A stretch of DNA of 32,617 nt from Phycisphaerales bacterium UBA854 (GTDB lineage Bacteria; Planctomycetota; Phycisphaerae; Phycisphaerales; SM1A02): assembly GCA_002295885.1 (NCBI GenBank), contig DBGM01000027.1, positions 1 through 32,617 on the forward strand, given 5' to 3'. Below the pieces are notes generated by a model. The model did no database searches, had not been told where the DNA came from, and was given only the letters and a program-made list of their open reading frames with translations. A program made the position numbers and the translations under genes. Shown here piece by piece: positions 6,886 to 14,878 of this stretch; the first letter of the stretch is position 1; each line of letters opens with the position of its first letter.

Positions 6886-7914
6886 ATGAGTACGGTCCGA
6901 CGTCGTAATTCCGATTCCAGCCGCACCAAGGCACGTTCTCCTCGCAGGGCCAAGACCAAACGGGCTGCCAAGGCCGATGCGGCATTGGCCCAGACCATTC
7001 TCGACACGCCGATGGACTACGTGGACCACGAGCAGTTCCACGTCCGCGATGCCAAACGCAAGATCTTCGATCGTGCCGAGGACGTTCCCTCGCCCGACAC
7101 CACGTGGTACCGACCGCTGGTCGACGACGTGATCGGTTCGCGACCCAGCGAGTCGTCGACACGGTCCAGTGTCGTGCTCACCGGGGCCCAGGAACAGGTC
7201 ATCTTCATCCAGTACAACTACAGCCGTTTCCGGGTCGCACGACTCCAGGAACGCATCGGAACGCGGAAGCCGACGCCGAAGCAGACCGAGGAACTCATCC
7301 ACTGGTATCGACTGTCCAGAACCCTCCGGGATCAGATCGCCGAGACGAACCTGGCGCTGGTGCTGGCCATGGCCAAGCGGTCGCGTTCCAAGGACGTCGA
7401 CTTCAGCGATCAGATCAGCGAAGGCAACATGGCGCTGCTCCGCGCCGTCGACAAGTTCGATGCCTCCCGTGGATTCAAGTTCTCGACGTACGCCTGCCGG
7501 GCCATCCTCAAGTCGTTCTCGCGGCAGGGGATCAAGGCCACGAAGTACCGGCAGCGGTTCCCGACGGAGTTCGATCCGTCCCTCGAGACCAGCAACTATC
7601 CGGAGGAGCGTCGGCAGCTCGACGAACGGGAGCGGGCCCAGGAGGTCAAGCAGATCGTGCTGGCCAACGCAGCCGATCTCACCGACGTCGAGCAGGAGGT
7701 CCTGCACCATCGATTCGGCTTCGACGCCGGTCGGAACGGCAAGCCGCTGACGCTGGCCCAGGTCGGAACTCTGATCGGCCTGACCAAGGAACGGGTCCGC
7801 CAGATCCAGAATCGGGCCCTTCTCAAGCTTCGAGAGGCCGTGGAGTCCCGTTGCCTGCCCCGCAGTGACCGCCGCTCGAACGACATGGGAGGCTGGCGAA
7901 TCTCACCGAATTGA
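6886..7914 (+). CDS. Atypical sigma-70-family RNA polymerase sigma factor
   Basis: 342 residues. Sigma region 2 (about residues 140-225) includes NLALVLAMAK, ISEGNMALLRAVDKFD and RGFKFSTYA. Region 4 (about 255-322) includes LTLAQVGTLIGLTKERVRQIQNRALLKL, a close match to the RpoD -35-binding helix-turn-helix. The sequence after FSTYA is CRAILKSFSR instead of the usual WWIRQAITR, so the region 2.3 tryptophans used in promoter melting are missing. Region 3 appears to be missing too: region 2 runs through a short linker into region 4. The first ~135 residues are basic and match no domain I know. It is therefore not the primary sigma factor. I chose the ATG at 6886 because translation should begin just after the hairpin-covered ribosome binding site; the open frame extends upstream through the leader hairpins. 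An intrinsic terminator follows. Confidence 0.9.
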   Translation: MSTVRRRNSDSSRTKARSPRRAKTKRAAKADAALAQTILDTPMDYVDHEQFHVRDAKRKIFDRAEDVPSPDTTWYRPLVDDVIGSRPSESSTRSSVVLTGAQEQVIFIQYNYSRFRVARLQERIGTRKPTPKQTEELIHWYRLSRTLRDQIAETNLALVLAMAKRSRSKDVDFSDQISEGNMALLRAVDKFDASRGFKFSTYACRAILKSFSRQGIKATKYRQRFPTEFDPSLETSNYPEERRQLDERERAQEVKQIVLANAADLTDVEQEVLHHRFGFDAGRNGKPLTLAQVGTLIGLTKERVRQIQNRALLKLREAVESRCLPRSDRRSNDMGGWRISPN

Positions 7915-7936
7915 GCCGGTAGCCCCCGATAAAAGC

Positions 7937-7974
7937 CGCACCGGGCCCTGTGGGGGGTTCGGTGCGTCCTTTTC
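7937..7974 (+). terminator. Intrinsic terminator after the sigma-factor gene
   Basis: A perfect 7-bp outer stem CGCACCG (7937-7943) and CGGTGCG (7960-7966), with extra G-C pairing possible inside the loop, followed by TCCTTTT. It separates the sigma-factor gene from the next gene and shows that the next gene cannot start at the GTG at 7950. Confidence 0.75.
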
Positions 7975-8036
7975 AGCGACCAGGGCTCGACCGGCCGATG
8001 GTTCTGCTGAATGATGCATATGCGGATTTCAGCACT

Positions 8037-9998
8037 ATGAGCACGAACGGAACAGATCGATCTGGAGCCGGCGGGGAAGGCGTATCGCTTCCCGTGGTCA
8101 ACGACCGTGCGTCGCTGCCGGTGATGGAACGGTCGCGAATGGGCCGTCGTCGGGCGATCGTGCTGCTCATCGTCCAGCTGCTGATCATCGTTCACGTCGT
8201 GATCTGGATTCTCAGTCGGGAGTTCGGCTGGTTCGGCGGGGTGACGGTCACACCCATCGAGCCGTCGGAAAGCATGGAGTTCGTCAAGCGCGGCACCATC
8301 AACGCCGGTCTGATCTTCTTCGTGCTCGCACTGCTGTCGACCCTGATCCTCGGCCGTTGGTTCTGCGGATGGGGGTGCCACGTCGTGCTGCTGCAGGACG
8401 GCTGCCTCTGGATGCTCCGCAAGATCGGCATTCGCCCGCGTCCGTTCCGTTCCCGACTTCTGATGTGGGCGCCGCTGGTGCTCGCCCTGTACATGTTCGT
8501 CTGGCCCGCGGTGCACCGGATGCTTCCGTTCCTGCCCGGCCAGGATGCGCCCTGGGAACTGGGCCTCCATCTGACCACCTCCGACTTCTGGAAGACGTTT
8601 CCCGGCGTCTGGATCGGCATCGTCTTCCTGTTCATCTGCGGTTTCATGACCGTCTACTTCCTCGGCGCCAAGGGATTCTGCACCTACGGCTGTCCGTACG
8701 GCGGCTTCTTCGCGCCGCTGGACCGGTTCTCGCGGGGGCGGATCCGGGTCACCGACGCCTGCCACCAGTGCGGCGACTGCACGGCGGTATGCACCTCCAA
8801 CGTGCGGGTGCACGAGGAGGTGGGGACGTGGGGCATGGTGACCGACGCCGGGTGCATGAAGACGATGGACTGCGTCGACACGTGTCCCAACGATGCGCTC
8901 TACTTCGGATTCGGCAAGTCGGCGGTCAAGCCGGAGGCCCGGCGGGAGCCGAAGCCGCGCCGGTGGGACGTCTCGATCACGGGTGAGATCATTCTCGGGG
9001 TGGTGTTCCTGACCGTCTTCCTCTGCTTCCGGGGTGCGTACGCCTCGGTGCCGCTGCTGATGGCGATGGGCATCGCCTGCGTGCTCACCTTCATCTTCTT
9101 CCAGAGTTGGCGGCTGATTACGGACGACAACGTGCATCTGCACCGGCTCCGCATGAAGGTCCAGGGACGATTCCGCTTCTCCGGCGCGGCCTATCTCATC
9201 ACGGCGGTCCTCCTCGTGGGCTTCACCCTCCAGACCGGAGCCGTGAACTGGATCGGACACATGGGGATTCACTCGGCCCGCGAGGCGATGGCGACGATGG
9301 GGCCGTCCGGCCTGAGCGAGTCCGGTCGTACGTACGCGGAATCCGCTCTGGCCCGTTTCGATCTGGCCCGATCGATCGGACTGACCACGGATCCCAACCA
9401 CGACGTCGATGCCGTTCAGATGCATCTCCTGCTCGGGCATTCCGCGGGCGTCGAGGAGCGCATGCCCCGGTTGCTGAAGCGGTTCCCGTTCAATCTGCAG
9501 GTCCGCAATCTGGAATTGGACTATCGACTGGCCACCAACCCGGTCGGAGTCGAGGCCTACGTCGAGGCGTTGGCGGCGGAGGACTCCGAACTGCGGCCGC
9601 TGCGGATCCGGATCATGGAATGGCAGGTGGGGCGGGGTGAGATCGCCGCGGCCGAAGACTACGCCCGCATGGCGCTGGTGGCGGACCCCGAGGACGATGA
9701 AGTCCGGCTGCGGCTGGCGATGCTGCTGATCCGCACCCAGCGTGTGGCGGAGGGGGAGGAGAACGTCCGCCGCTACCTCGAGACGGTCCAGGCCAACGGC
9801 AAGGCCTGGGCCCTGCTGTCGGAGGCGTTGGCCTTCCAGGGCAGGATCTCCGAGGCGGATCGGGCCATCGAGCGGGCGCGGCAGCTGGATCGCAGCGCGA
9901 TGGTCGCCCAGCAGGCGATCATGCACTATGTGCAGACGGGACGCCCGCAGCTGGCCCAGGCGATCCAGAACGATCTGCGTTCGGAGCGATCCGACTAG
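8037..9998 (+). CDS. NapH/CcoG-like membrane iron-sulfur protein with C-terminal TPR domain
   Basis: 653 residues. About seven hydrophobic segments. After the second is GRWFCGWGCH (near residue 110), the cysteine-pair motif of NapH/NosR/CcoG-type polyferredoxins. A cytosolic loop (about 240-285) carries CHQCGDCTAVC and CMKTMDCVDTCP. The first is a standard CX2CX2CX3C motif; in the second the usual second cysteine is a threonine. Two or three more membrane segments follow, then about 220 residues of tetratricopeptide-like helices after residue 430. It probably passes electrons from the membrane to a partner docked on the TPR domain; substrate and partner are unknown. The start could be the ATG at 7998 or 8037. 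Neither has a good ribosome binding site, and the terminator rules out earlier starts. The stop overlaps that of the convergent EIIA gene. Confidence 0.85.
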   Translation: MSTNGTDRSGAGGEGVSLPVVNDRASLPVMERSRMGRRRAIVLLIVQLLIIVHVVIWILSREFGWFGGVTVTPIEPSESMEFVKRGTINAGLIFFVLALLSTLILGRWFCGWGCHVVLLQDGCLWMLRKIGIRPRPFRSRLLMWAPLVLALYMFVWPAVHRMLPFLPGQDAPWELGLHLTTSDFWKTFPGVWIGIVFLFICGFMTVYFLGAKGFCTYGCPYGGFFAPLDRFSRGRIRVTDACHQCGDCTAVCTSNVRVHEEVGTWGMVTDAGCMKTMDCVDTCPNDALYFGFGKSAVKPEARREPKPRRWDVSITGEIILGVVFLTVFLCFRGAYASVPLLMAMGIACVLTFIFFQSWRLITDDNVHLHRLRMKVQGRFRFSGAAYLITAVLLVGFTLQTGAVNWIGHMGIHSAREAMATMGPSGLSESGRTYAESALARFDLARSIGLTTDPNHDVDAVQMHLLLGHSAGVEERMPRLLKRFPFNLQVRNLELDYRLATNPVGVEAYVEALAAEDSELRPLRIRIMEWQVGRGEIAAAEDYARMALVADPEDDEVRLRLAMLLIRTQRVAEGEENVRRYLETVQANGKAWALLSEALAFQGRISEADRAIERARQLDRSAMVAQQAIMHYVQTGRPQLAQAIQNDLRSERSD

Positions 9999-10453
9999 TC
10001 TTCGCAACGGCAGAGCACGTCGTGCACGCAAGCCGCATCAGGACAGTTGCGAAGTCGTCGGCGTACATCGGGATCGCCGAGTCGACGGCTGATCGCGCCC
10101 AGCGCCTGGATGTGCAGTGCGGTGTTCTCGGTTGGGGAGACCAGCAGGACGACGAGGTTGACCGGCTTGCCGTCGCCGGCCTTGAAGTCGAGCGGGGGAC
10201 TCGCCGTGCCGACGGCGGCCACGATGTGATCGACGTGTCCGCAACGGCCGTGGGGGACGGCGATGCCGTCGCCGATGCCCGTCGAACGCTGCTGTTCCCG
10301 CGCCCAGACCGCATCGACGATCGGACCGGCCGCCTCGATGCGTCCGAGGGACTCCAGCCGGTGCACGAGTTCCGTGATCGCCCCCCGGACATCCGTGGCC
10401 TGCAGCGGATGCACGATGCAGTCGGCGGTGATGAAGTCATTTAGTGCAAGCAT
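9995..10453 (-). CDS. ptsN: PTS EIIA-Ntr-like phosphocarrier protein
   Basis: 152 residues forming a single PTS EIIA type-2 domain. GIGDGIAVPHGR contains the phosphorylatable His68, and the C-terminal half (VVLLVSPTENTALHIQALG) is typical of the nitrogen-PTS EIIA branch. Such proteins usually regulate nitrogen, potassium or carbon metabolism by phosphorylation state rather than sugar uptake; no sugar permease is nearby. The start is at an ATG with its own promoter. Its stop codon sits in a CTAG that also contains the stop of the convergent iron-sulfur gene, a 4-bp overlap. The ptsN name is by similarity; a planctomycete paralogue with a different role is possible. Confidence 0.88.
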   Translation of the reverse strand: MLALNDFITADCIVHPLQATDVRGAITELVHRLESLGRIEAAGPIVDAVWAREQQRSTGIGDGIAVPHGRCGHVDHIVAAVGTASPPLDFKAGDGKPVNLVVLLVSPTENTALHIQALGAISRRLGDPDVRRRLRNCPDAACVHDVLCRCED

Positions 10454-10480
10454 GGCGTCTCTCGGGGGATTCGGGGAGGG

Positions 10481-10509
10481 AGTCTAGTGACCTCCCGTCC
10501 GGATGAAAA
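10481..10509 (-). promoter_or_regulatory. Putative sigma-70-type promoter of the EIIA gene
   Basis: On the minus strand a -35-like TTTTCA (10509-10504), a 17-bp spacer and a -10-like TAGACT (10486-10481) precede the EIIA start by about 27 nt. This is the best-spaced promoter in the window. Confidence 0.5.
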
Positions 10510-10524
10510 GGGTCGATCGTGGAA

Positions 10525-11850
10525 TCAGGTCCTCAGCAGCGCGACGTAGCCCCCGTCCCGGTAGGCGCTCGGTGGATCGCCGGGCAGGCCGGTGGGAAGG
10601 ACGGACGTCTCGTGCACCAGTTCGTGACCGTGCCATTTCGTCAACCACCGGTGCATGGCCTCGTTCTCCTGGGCCTCGAGGCTGCAGGTGATGTAGAGGA
10701 TGTGGGCGTTGGTGTTCAGGGTGGCGATGGCGTCCGCGGTGATCTGGCGCTGCAGATCCACCAGGTCCTGCAGTCGTCCTTCGTTGAAGCGGATTCGGGC
10801 TTCCCGTCGTCGGGGGAGCACGCCCGTGTTCGAGCAGGGAACATCGAGCACCAGAAGATCAACTTCACCGCGAAGCCCCCGGGCATCGGAGGGCTCCATG
10901 ACCTCGATGTTCCCGATGCGTTCGGCGAGTCGGTCCAGATCCTCCATCCTCCGATCATCGGTGTCGGAGACGATCACGCGACTGTCGGGATGGCGACGGG
11001 CCAGTTGGAGGGACTTGGTGCCGTGTCCCGCGCACAGATCGAGAATCACCTTCGGATCCAGCCCGTCGGCGACGGGGACGGCCCGGGCGGTGGTTGCATC
11101 CTGCACGATGGCGTCCGGATGTCGTTCCAGCACCTCCTCGAGCGAGGCATCGCCGGCCAGCACACCGAACCCCGGGGCCTCGTGCGGCAGCAGCGCGTCG
11201 TCCCGGCCCGCTCCGTGCACCACGATGGGCGGTGCGCAGAGTCCGTGCAGGGCGATCCGGAACGCCTCCTCGCGTCCCATGGCCTGCTGCCAGCGCTGCA
11301 GAAGAACGGTGGAGTGACCGGTCTGCTCCGCCATGCGGTGGAGCGGATCCTCGTCGAACACGTCTTCGGTGAGTTTCCAGCCGCCGCCGTTGCTTCGCAG
11401 CAGCTGGTCACGGGCGGTTCCGTCGGCGTGCTCGACCGGTTCGCCGCGCAGTTCGATGATTCGCCGTAGCACCGCGTTGACGAGGCCGGCCGTGCCGCGT
11501 CGACCACCGGAACGCTTGACCCATTCGACGGTCTCGCCCACGACCGCATGGTCGGGGACGCGATCGAGCAGCAGCAGCTGCGCGCCGCCGGACAGCAGAG
11601 CGGCCTGCACCATGGGTTCCAGACGGTCCCACGGAGTACGCAGCGCCGAGTCGGCCAGCGTGCGGATCGTGAACCACCGGGCCATGGCTTCGTTGACGAT
11701 GGCCTCGGCCAGTCGACGGTCGCGCGGCTCGAGACTTCCTGCGGAGATCGGACGGGGGAAGACGGACGGGTACGCGCGGGCCGCGTCCAGCAGGTGTCGG
11801 CATGCGACATCCCGGGCCGACGACGTCGGGTGGGCATCGGATTCCGTCAT
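10525..11850 (-). CDS. rsmB: 16S rRNA m5C967 methyltransferase (RsmB/Sun family)
   Basis: 441 residues. It methylates C967-equivalent of 16S rRNA with SAM. An N-terminal NusB-like helical domain (about 1-140; LVNAVLRRI near its end) is followed by a Rossmann methyltransferase domain. Visible are the SAM motif LDLCAGHGTKSLQLA, acidic VIVSDTD, motif IV LDVPCSNTGVL and motif VI YITCSLEAQENE, where TC carries the catalytic cysteine. Length fits the ~430-residue family. The ATG overlaps the metK stop by one base (TGATG), so translation is probably coupled to metK, an apt neighbour since MetK makes its SAM substrate. Other RsmB-like m5C enzymes look similar, but the NusB domain favours RsmB. Confidence 0.93.
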   Translation of the reverse strand: MTESDAHPTSSARDVACRHLLDAARAYPSVFPRPISAGSLEPRDRRLAEAIVNEAMARWFTIRTLADSALRTPWDRLEPMVQAALLSGGAQLLLLDRVPDHAVVGETVEWVKRSGGRRGTAGLVNAVLRRIIELRGEPVEHADGTARDQLLRSNGGGWKLTEDVFDEDPLHRMAEQTGHSTVLLQRWQQAMGREEAFRIALHGLCAPPIVVHGAGRDDALLPHEAPGFGVLAGDASLEEVLERHPDAIVQDATTARAVPVADGLDPKVILDLCAGHGTKSLQLARRHPDSRVIVSDTDDRRMEDLDRLAERIGNIEVMEPSDARGLRGEVDLLVLDVPCSNTGVLPRRREARIRFNEGRLQDLVDLQRQITADAIATLNTNAHILYITCSLEAQENEAMHRWLTKWHGHELVHETSVLPTGLPGDPPSAYRDGGYVALLRT

Positions 11851-13037
11851 CAGGCGCCGACTGCGGCCTTGAGCGCGTCGGCCTTGTCCGTGCGCTCCCA
11901 GCTGAAGGTGCCTTCGCCGCCTTCACCCGGCTCGCGGCCGAAGTGACCGTGGGCTGCGGTGCTGGAGTAGATCGGACGCAGCAGGTCGAGGGTCGAGATG
12001 ATGCCGGCCGGCGTCAGATCGAAGACGTTGGTGACGGCCTCGGCGAGGGCTGCTTCGTCGACGGTCGCGGTGCCCTGGCAGTCGAGGTGGACCGACGTGG
12101 GTTCGGGCACTCCGATCGCGTAGGACAGCTGGACTTCGCATTCCTCCGCGAGTCCCGCCGCCACGACGTTCTTGGCGATGTAGCGGGCCATGTAGGCCGC
12201 CGACCGGTCGACCTTCGAGGGGTCCTTGCCGGAGAACGCGCCGCCGCCGTGCCGGCCGCGGCCGCCGTAGGTGTCGACGATGATCTTGCGACCGGTGAGT
12301 CCGCAGTCGCCGAGGGGGCCGCCGACCTCGAACTTGCCGGTGGGATTCACGTGGACGGTGATGTCGTCGTTCCACCATGCCTCCAGGACGGGCTTGATGA
12401 CGTGTTCGGTGATCTCGGCGTGGAGTTCATCCTGGCGGTCGTTCCACTCGGGACCGTGCTGCGTGGAGAGCACCACCGTGTCGATGCTCTTGGGCGTGCG
12501 TCCCTCGTACAGGACCGTCACCTGGCTCTTGGCGTCGGGACGAAGGTGGGGGACGGTGCCGGCCTCGCGGACCTCCGCGTGCCGGGCCACGAGCTTGTGG
12601 CTCAGATCGATGGGCAGCGGCATCAGCGAGGCGGTCTCGTTGCAGGCGAATCCGAACATGAGCCCCTGATCGCCCGCTCCCTGCTCCTTGTGGAGTCCGG
12701 CTCCCTCGTCGACGCCCTGGGCGATGTCGGGCGACTGCTTGTCCAGCGACACGAGCACGGCGCAGCTTTCGGAATCGAAGCCCATGGCGGCATCGATGTA
12801 GCCGATGCGTCGCACCGTCTCCCGGACGACCTTGGGAATGTCCACGTAGCCCCCGCAGGTGACCTCGCCGGCGACCACGGTCATGCCGGTCGTGACCATG
12901 GTCTCGCAGGCGACACGGGATCCCGGATCCTCGCTCAGCATCGCATCGAGGATGGCGTCGGAGATCTGATCGGCCATCTTGTCGGGATGCCCCATGGAAA
13001 CGGATTCGGAGGTGAAGAGGTAGCTGCGATTGGACAT
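11850..13037 (-). CDS. metK: S-adenosylmethionine synthase
   Basis: 395 residues. It makes SAM from methionine and ATP in the cytosol. The start region TSESVSMGHPDKMADQISDA holds the ATP-binding GHPDK motif. GAGDQGLMFGFACNET and GGGAFSGKDPSKVDRSAAY are the two other signature segments. Length is typical (about 385-395). I chose the ATG at 13037 because it begins right before the conserved N terminus; the frame stays open upstream without similarity. The base run before the ATG on the minus strand is seven Cs with only a weak GCGAG, so there is no proper ribosome binding site. A structured leader lies upstream. rsmB follows with a 1-bp overlap. Confidence 0.98.
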   Translation of the reverse strand: MSNRSYLFTSESVSMGHPDKMADQISDAILDAMLSEDPGSRVACETMVTTGMTVVAGEVTCGGYVDIPKVVRETVRRIGYIDAAMGFDSESCAVLVSLDKQSPDIAQGVDEGAGLHKEQGAGDQGLMFGFACNETASLMPLPIDLSHKLVARHAEVREAGTVPHLRPDAKSQVTVLYEGRTPKSIDTVVLSTQHGPEWNDRQDELHAEITEHVIKPVLEAWWNDDITVHVNPTGKFEVGGPLGDCGLTGRKIIVDTYGGRGRHGGGAFSGKDPSKVDRSAAYMARYIAKNVVAAGLAEECEVQLSYAIGVPEPTSVHLDCQGTATVDEAALAEAVTNVFDLTPAGIISTLDLLRPIYSSTAAHGHFGREPGEGGEGTFSWERTDKADALKAAVGA

Positions 13038-13155
13038 GGGGGGGCTCGCAAGGGGTTGGAAGACGAGATCCGGAACGGGCCGGAAGGGTGAGACGGCATG
13101 GTAGTCGCAGCCATGTGTCGCCTCAACCGAACCCGGTTCGTCGCCCGCCGGCGGG
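13038..13155 (-). promoter_or_regulatory. Structured metK leader (candidate regulatory RNA)
   Basis: On the minus strand, in order: palindromic CCCGCCGGCGGG (13155-13144); hairpin AACCG-GGTT-CGGTT (13138-13125); and a long imperfect hairpin from 13128 to 13087 with 5' arm GGTTGAG...CATGG and 3' arm CCATG...TCACC, about 14 pairs in blocks of 3, 3, 3 and 5. The second and third share the GGTT at 13128-13125, so they are mutually exclusive, as in a switch. No known SAM or SAH riboswitch consensus was recognised. Confidence 0.35.
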
Positions 13156-13212
13156 TCCGGTCCGATCGCTTTTTTTTGTTCGACGCTTGCCCGCGGGTGC
13201 TCCGGGGGAGAG

Positions 13213-13218
13213 GATACT
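13213..13218 (+). promoter_or_regulatory. Putative -10 box (GATACT) of the bifunctional-nuclease gene
   Basis: GAGGATACTGAAGG lies 30 nt before the start of the nuclease-family gene, whose ATG has a GGAG 8 nt upstream. A near copy (GGGGATACTGCAGG) precedes the amidase lipoprotein gene at 20750. No -35 box at normal spacing is seen. Confidence 0.35.
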
Positions 13219-13248
13219 GAAGGCCCGATCGGTGCAGGAGAACCATGC

Positions 13249-13695
13249 ATGCCAGTACAGATGGAACTCGCGAGGATCTTCATCCGCGAGATGACGGACA
13301 TGCAGGTGATCGAGCTGCGCGAACTCGACGGTGATCGATCGTTCCCCATCGTCATCGGACTTCCCGAGGCGTTCGCCATCGAGCGTCGCCTCAAGGGGGT
13401 GGACGTGCCGCGTCCGCAGACCCACGATCTGCTCGCCACGACGATCGGGCAGCTCGGCGCCCGGCTCGATCGGATCGTGATCCACGAGCTCCACGAGGGA
13501 ACCTTCTACGCCATGCTCTGCATCGAGCAGGACGGCCGCGAGATCGAGATCGACTGCCGCCCGTCCGACGCGATCGCACTGGGCGTCGCGGAGGAGGTGC
13601 CCATCTACGTCAGCGAGCAGGTGCTCGATGCCATCGAAGAGGAACCGACGGACGACGCGCCCGACTCCGGTGCGAATCCGCTCGACTGGGATTGA
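13249..13695 (+). CDS. Bifunctional nuclease family protein (DUF151/BFN)
   Basis: 148 residues covering one BFN domain: VQMELARIFIREMTDMQVIELRE, FPIVIGLPEAFAIERRLKG, PRPQTHDLL, and DCRPSDAIALGV near the end. Family members have been described as RNase/DNase in plants and bacteria, but the role of the bacterial proteins is poorly known. The C terminus is a short acidic tail (EEEPTDDAPDSG). I chose the ATG at 13249 because GGAG lies 8 nt before it; an overlapping ATG at 13245 is out of frame. It lies 10 bp upstream of truD in the same direction, so the two probably form an operon. Confidence 0.9.
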   Translation: MPVQMELARIFIREMTDMQVIELRELDGDRSFPIVIGLPEAFAIERRLKGVDVPRPQTHDLLATTIGQLGARLDRIVIHELHEGTFYAMLCIEQDGREIEIDCRPSDAIALGVAEEVPIYVSEQVLDAIEEEPTDDAPDSGANPLDWD

Positions 13696-13705
13696 CGGCC
13701 ACGAC

Positions 13706-14878
13706 ATGTCCGACATCACCCCCATGCCGCCGATGCGGGACCAGGTGCAGTTCGAGGGTTCGATCAAGGATCGCCCCGAGGACTTCCTCGTCTACGAGAT
13801 TCCGATGTACGAGTCCTGCGGCGAAGGCGAGCATCTGTACGTCCGGATTCGGAAATCGGGCGTCTCCCACGACGAACTGATCTCCATCGTCGCCGCTGCG
13901 TGGTCCGTGCCGGTGCGGGCGATCGGCTTTGCCGGCATCAAGGACACCAGGGCGGTGACCGAGCAGACGCTGTCGATCCACCTGCCGGATTCGGACCGTG
14001 CTCCGACCATCGACGACGATCGTCTGGAGGTGCTCTGGACGGACCGGCATCGCAACAAGCTGCGTCGCGGCCACCTGGCCGGAAACCGGTTCGTGATCCG
14101 GGTGCGGGGCATCGATCCGCTGCGGGTGACGGACACCTGGTCGCGACTGCGCGTCCTGGCCGACCGCGGCGTGCCCAATGCCTTCGGACCCCAGCGGTTC
14201 GGACGTGCCGGTGACAACCACCTGCTCGGCCGGCTCCTGCTCCGGGAAGATTGGAGCGCACTGGCCGCCCGGCTGGGCGACGGACGCCCGGGTCGTCTCG
14301 AAAGCAGGGTGCGACGAGCGGTCGAAGAGGGCACGAAGCCCGAGCGGGCATGCCGCTTGGTGCCGGGCCGGTTGCGTCGCTTCTGGAACGACGCGCTGCA
14401 GTCGGCGCTGTTCAACGCCGTGCTCAGCGAACGCGTCACCCGGGGGGACTGGAACCGGCTCCAGGCCGGTGACGTGGCCTGGAATCACGAGACCCGACGG
14501 ACCTTCGTGGTGGGGGACGAGGATCTGCAGGACGACGCGACGATGGAGCGGATCGAACGGGGCGTGCTGGTCCCGACGGGTCCGATGTGGGGCCGGGCGA
14601 TGCGCTCGCCGGGCGAACCGGTCGCAGCTCTCGAACGCGGCGTCGCGGATGCGCTGGATCCCGAACTTGTACCGCTGCTGGTGGATGCCGGACGCTCGCG
14701 CGGCGATCGTCGCCCGCTCGTGGTCCCGTTGGCACACGCCTCGGTGCAGTCCGAGATGGACGAGCACAGCGGTTGCATCACGGTCCAGTTCGAACTGCCG
14801 CCCGGGGCCTACGCAACCACCGTGCTGCGCGAGCTCTTCGGTGATTCAACGGTTGCGACGGGCCTTGAAGAAGTCTGA
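13706..14878 (+). CDS. truD: tRNA pseudouridine(13) synthase TruD
   Basis: 390 residues. It isomerises U13 in tRNA. RPEDFLVYEIP near the N terminus, GFAGIKDTRAVTEQTLS with catalytic Asp80, KLRRGHLAGNRF, and VPNAFGPQRFGRAGDN are the family signatures. LFNAVLSER and a C-terminal segment ending PPGAYATTVLRELF complete the fold, with the TRUD insertion domain between. Length is slightly above the ~350 of E. coli TruD. I chose the ATG at 13706, 10 bp after the nuclease-family gene; an in-frame start at 13628 would overlap that gene without similarity. The 3' end overlaps the convergent tadA gene by 33 bp. Confidence 0.95.
   Translation: MSDITPMPPMRDQVQFEGSIKDRPEDFLVYEIPMYESCGEGEHLYVRIRKSGVSHDELISIVAAAWSVPVRAIGFAGIKDTRAVTEQTLSIHLPDSDRAPTIDDDRLEVLWTDRHRNKLRRGHLAGNRFVIRVRGIDPLRVTDTWSRLRVLADRGVPNAFGPQRFGRAGDNHLLGRLLLREDWSALAARLGDGRPGRLESRVRRAVEEGTKPERACRLVPGRLRRFWNDALQSALFNAVLSERVTRGDWNRLQAGDVAWNHETRRTFVVGDEDLQDDATMERIERGVLVPTGPMWGRAMRSPGEPVAALERGVADALDPELVPLLVDAGRSRGDRRPLVVPLAHASVQSEMDEHSGCITVQFELPPGAYATTVLRELFGDSTVATGLEEV

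Noticed and set aside
7950..8036. Upstream start of the iron-sulfur protein at the GTG at 7950
   Set aside because: That GTG lies inside the intrinsic terminator of the sigma-factor gene, so it would not be in the transcript of a downstream promoter.
13087..13128. ANTAR-target double hexaloop hairpins
   Set aside because: The loop is 9 nt without the expected A1/G4 pattern. No convincing pair was seen elsewhere, although a manual search is incomplete.
13038..13248. A known SAM-I/SAM-II/SAH riboswitch before metK
   Set aside because: I could not match any known core sequence. Only generic hairpins are visible, so I report a structured leader rather than a named riboswitch.
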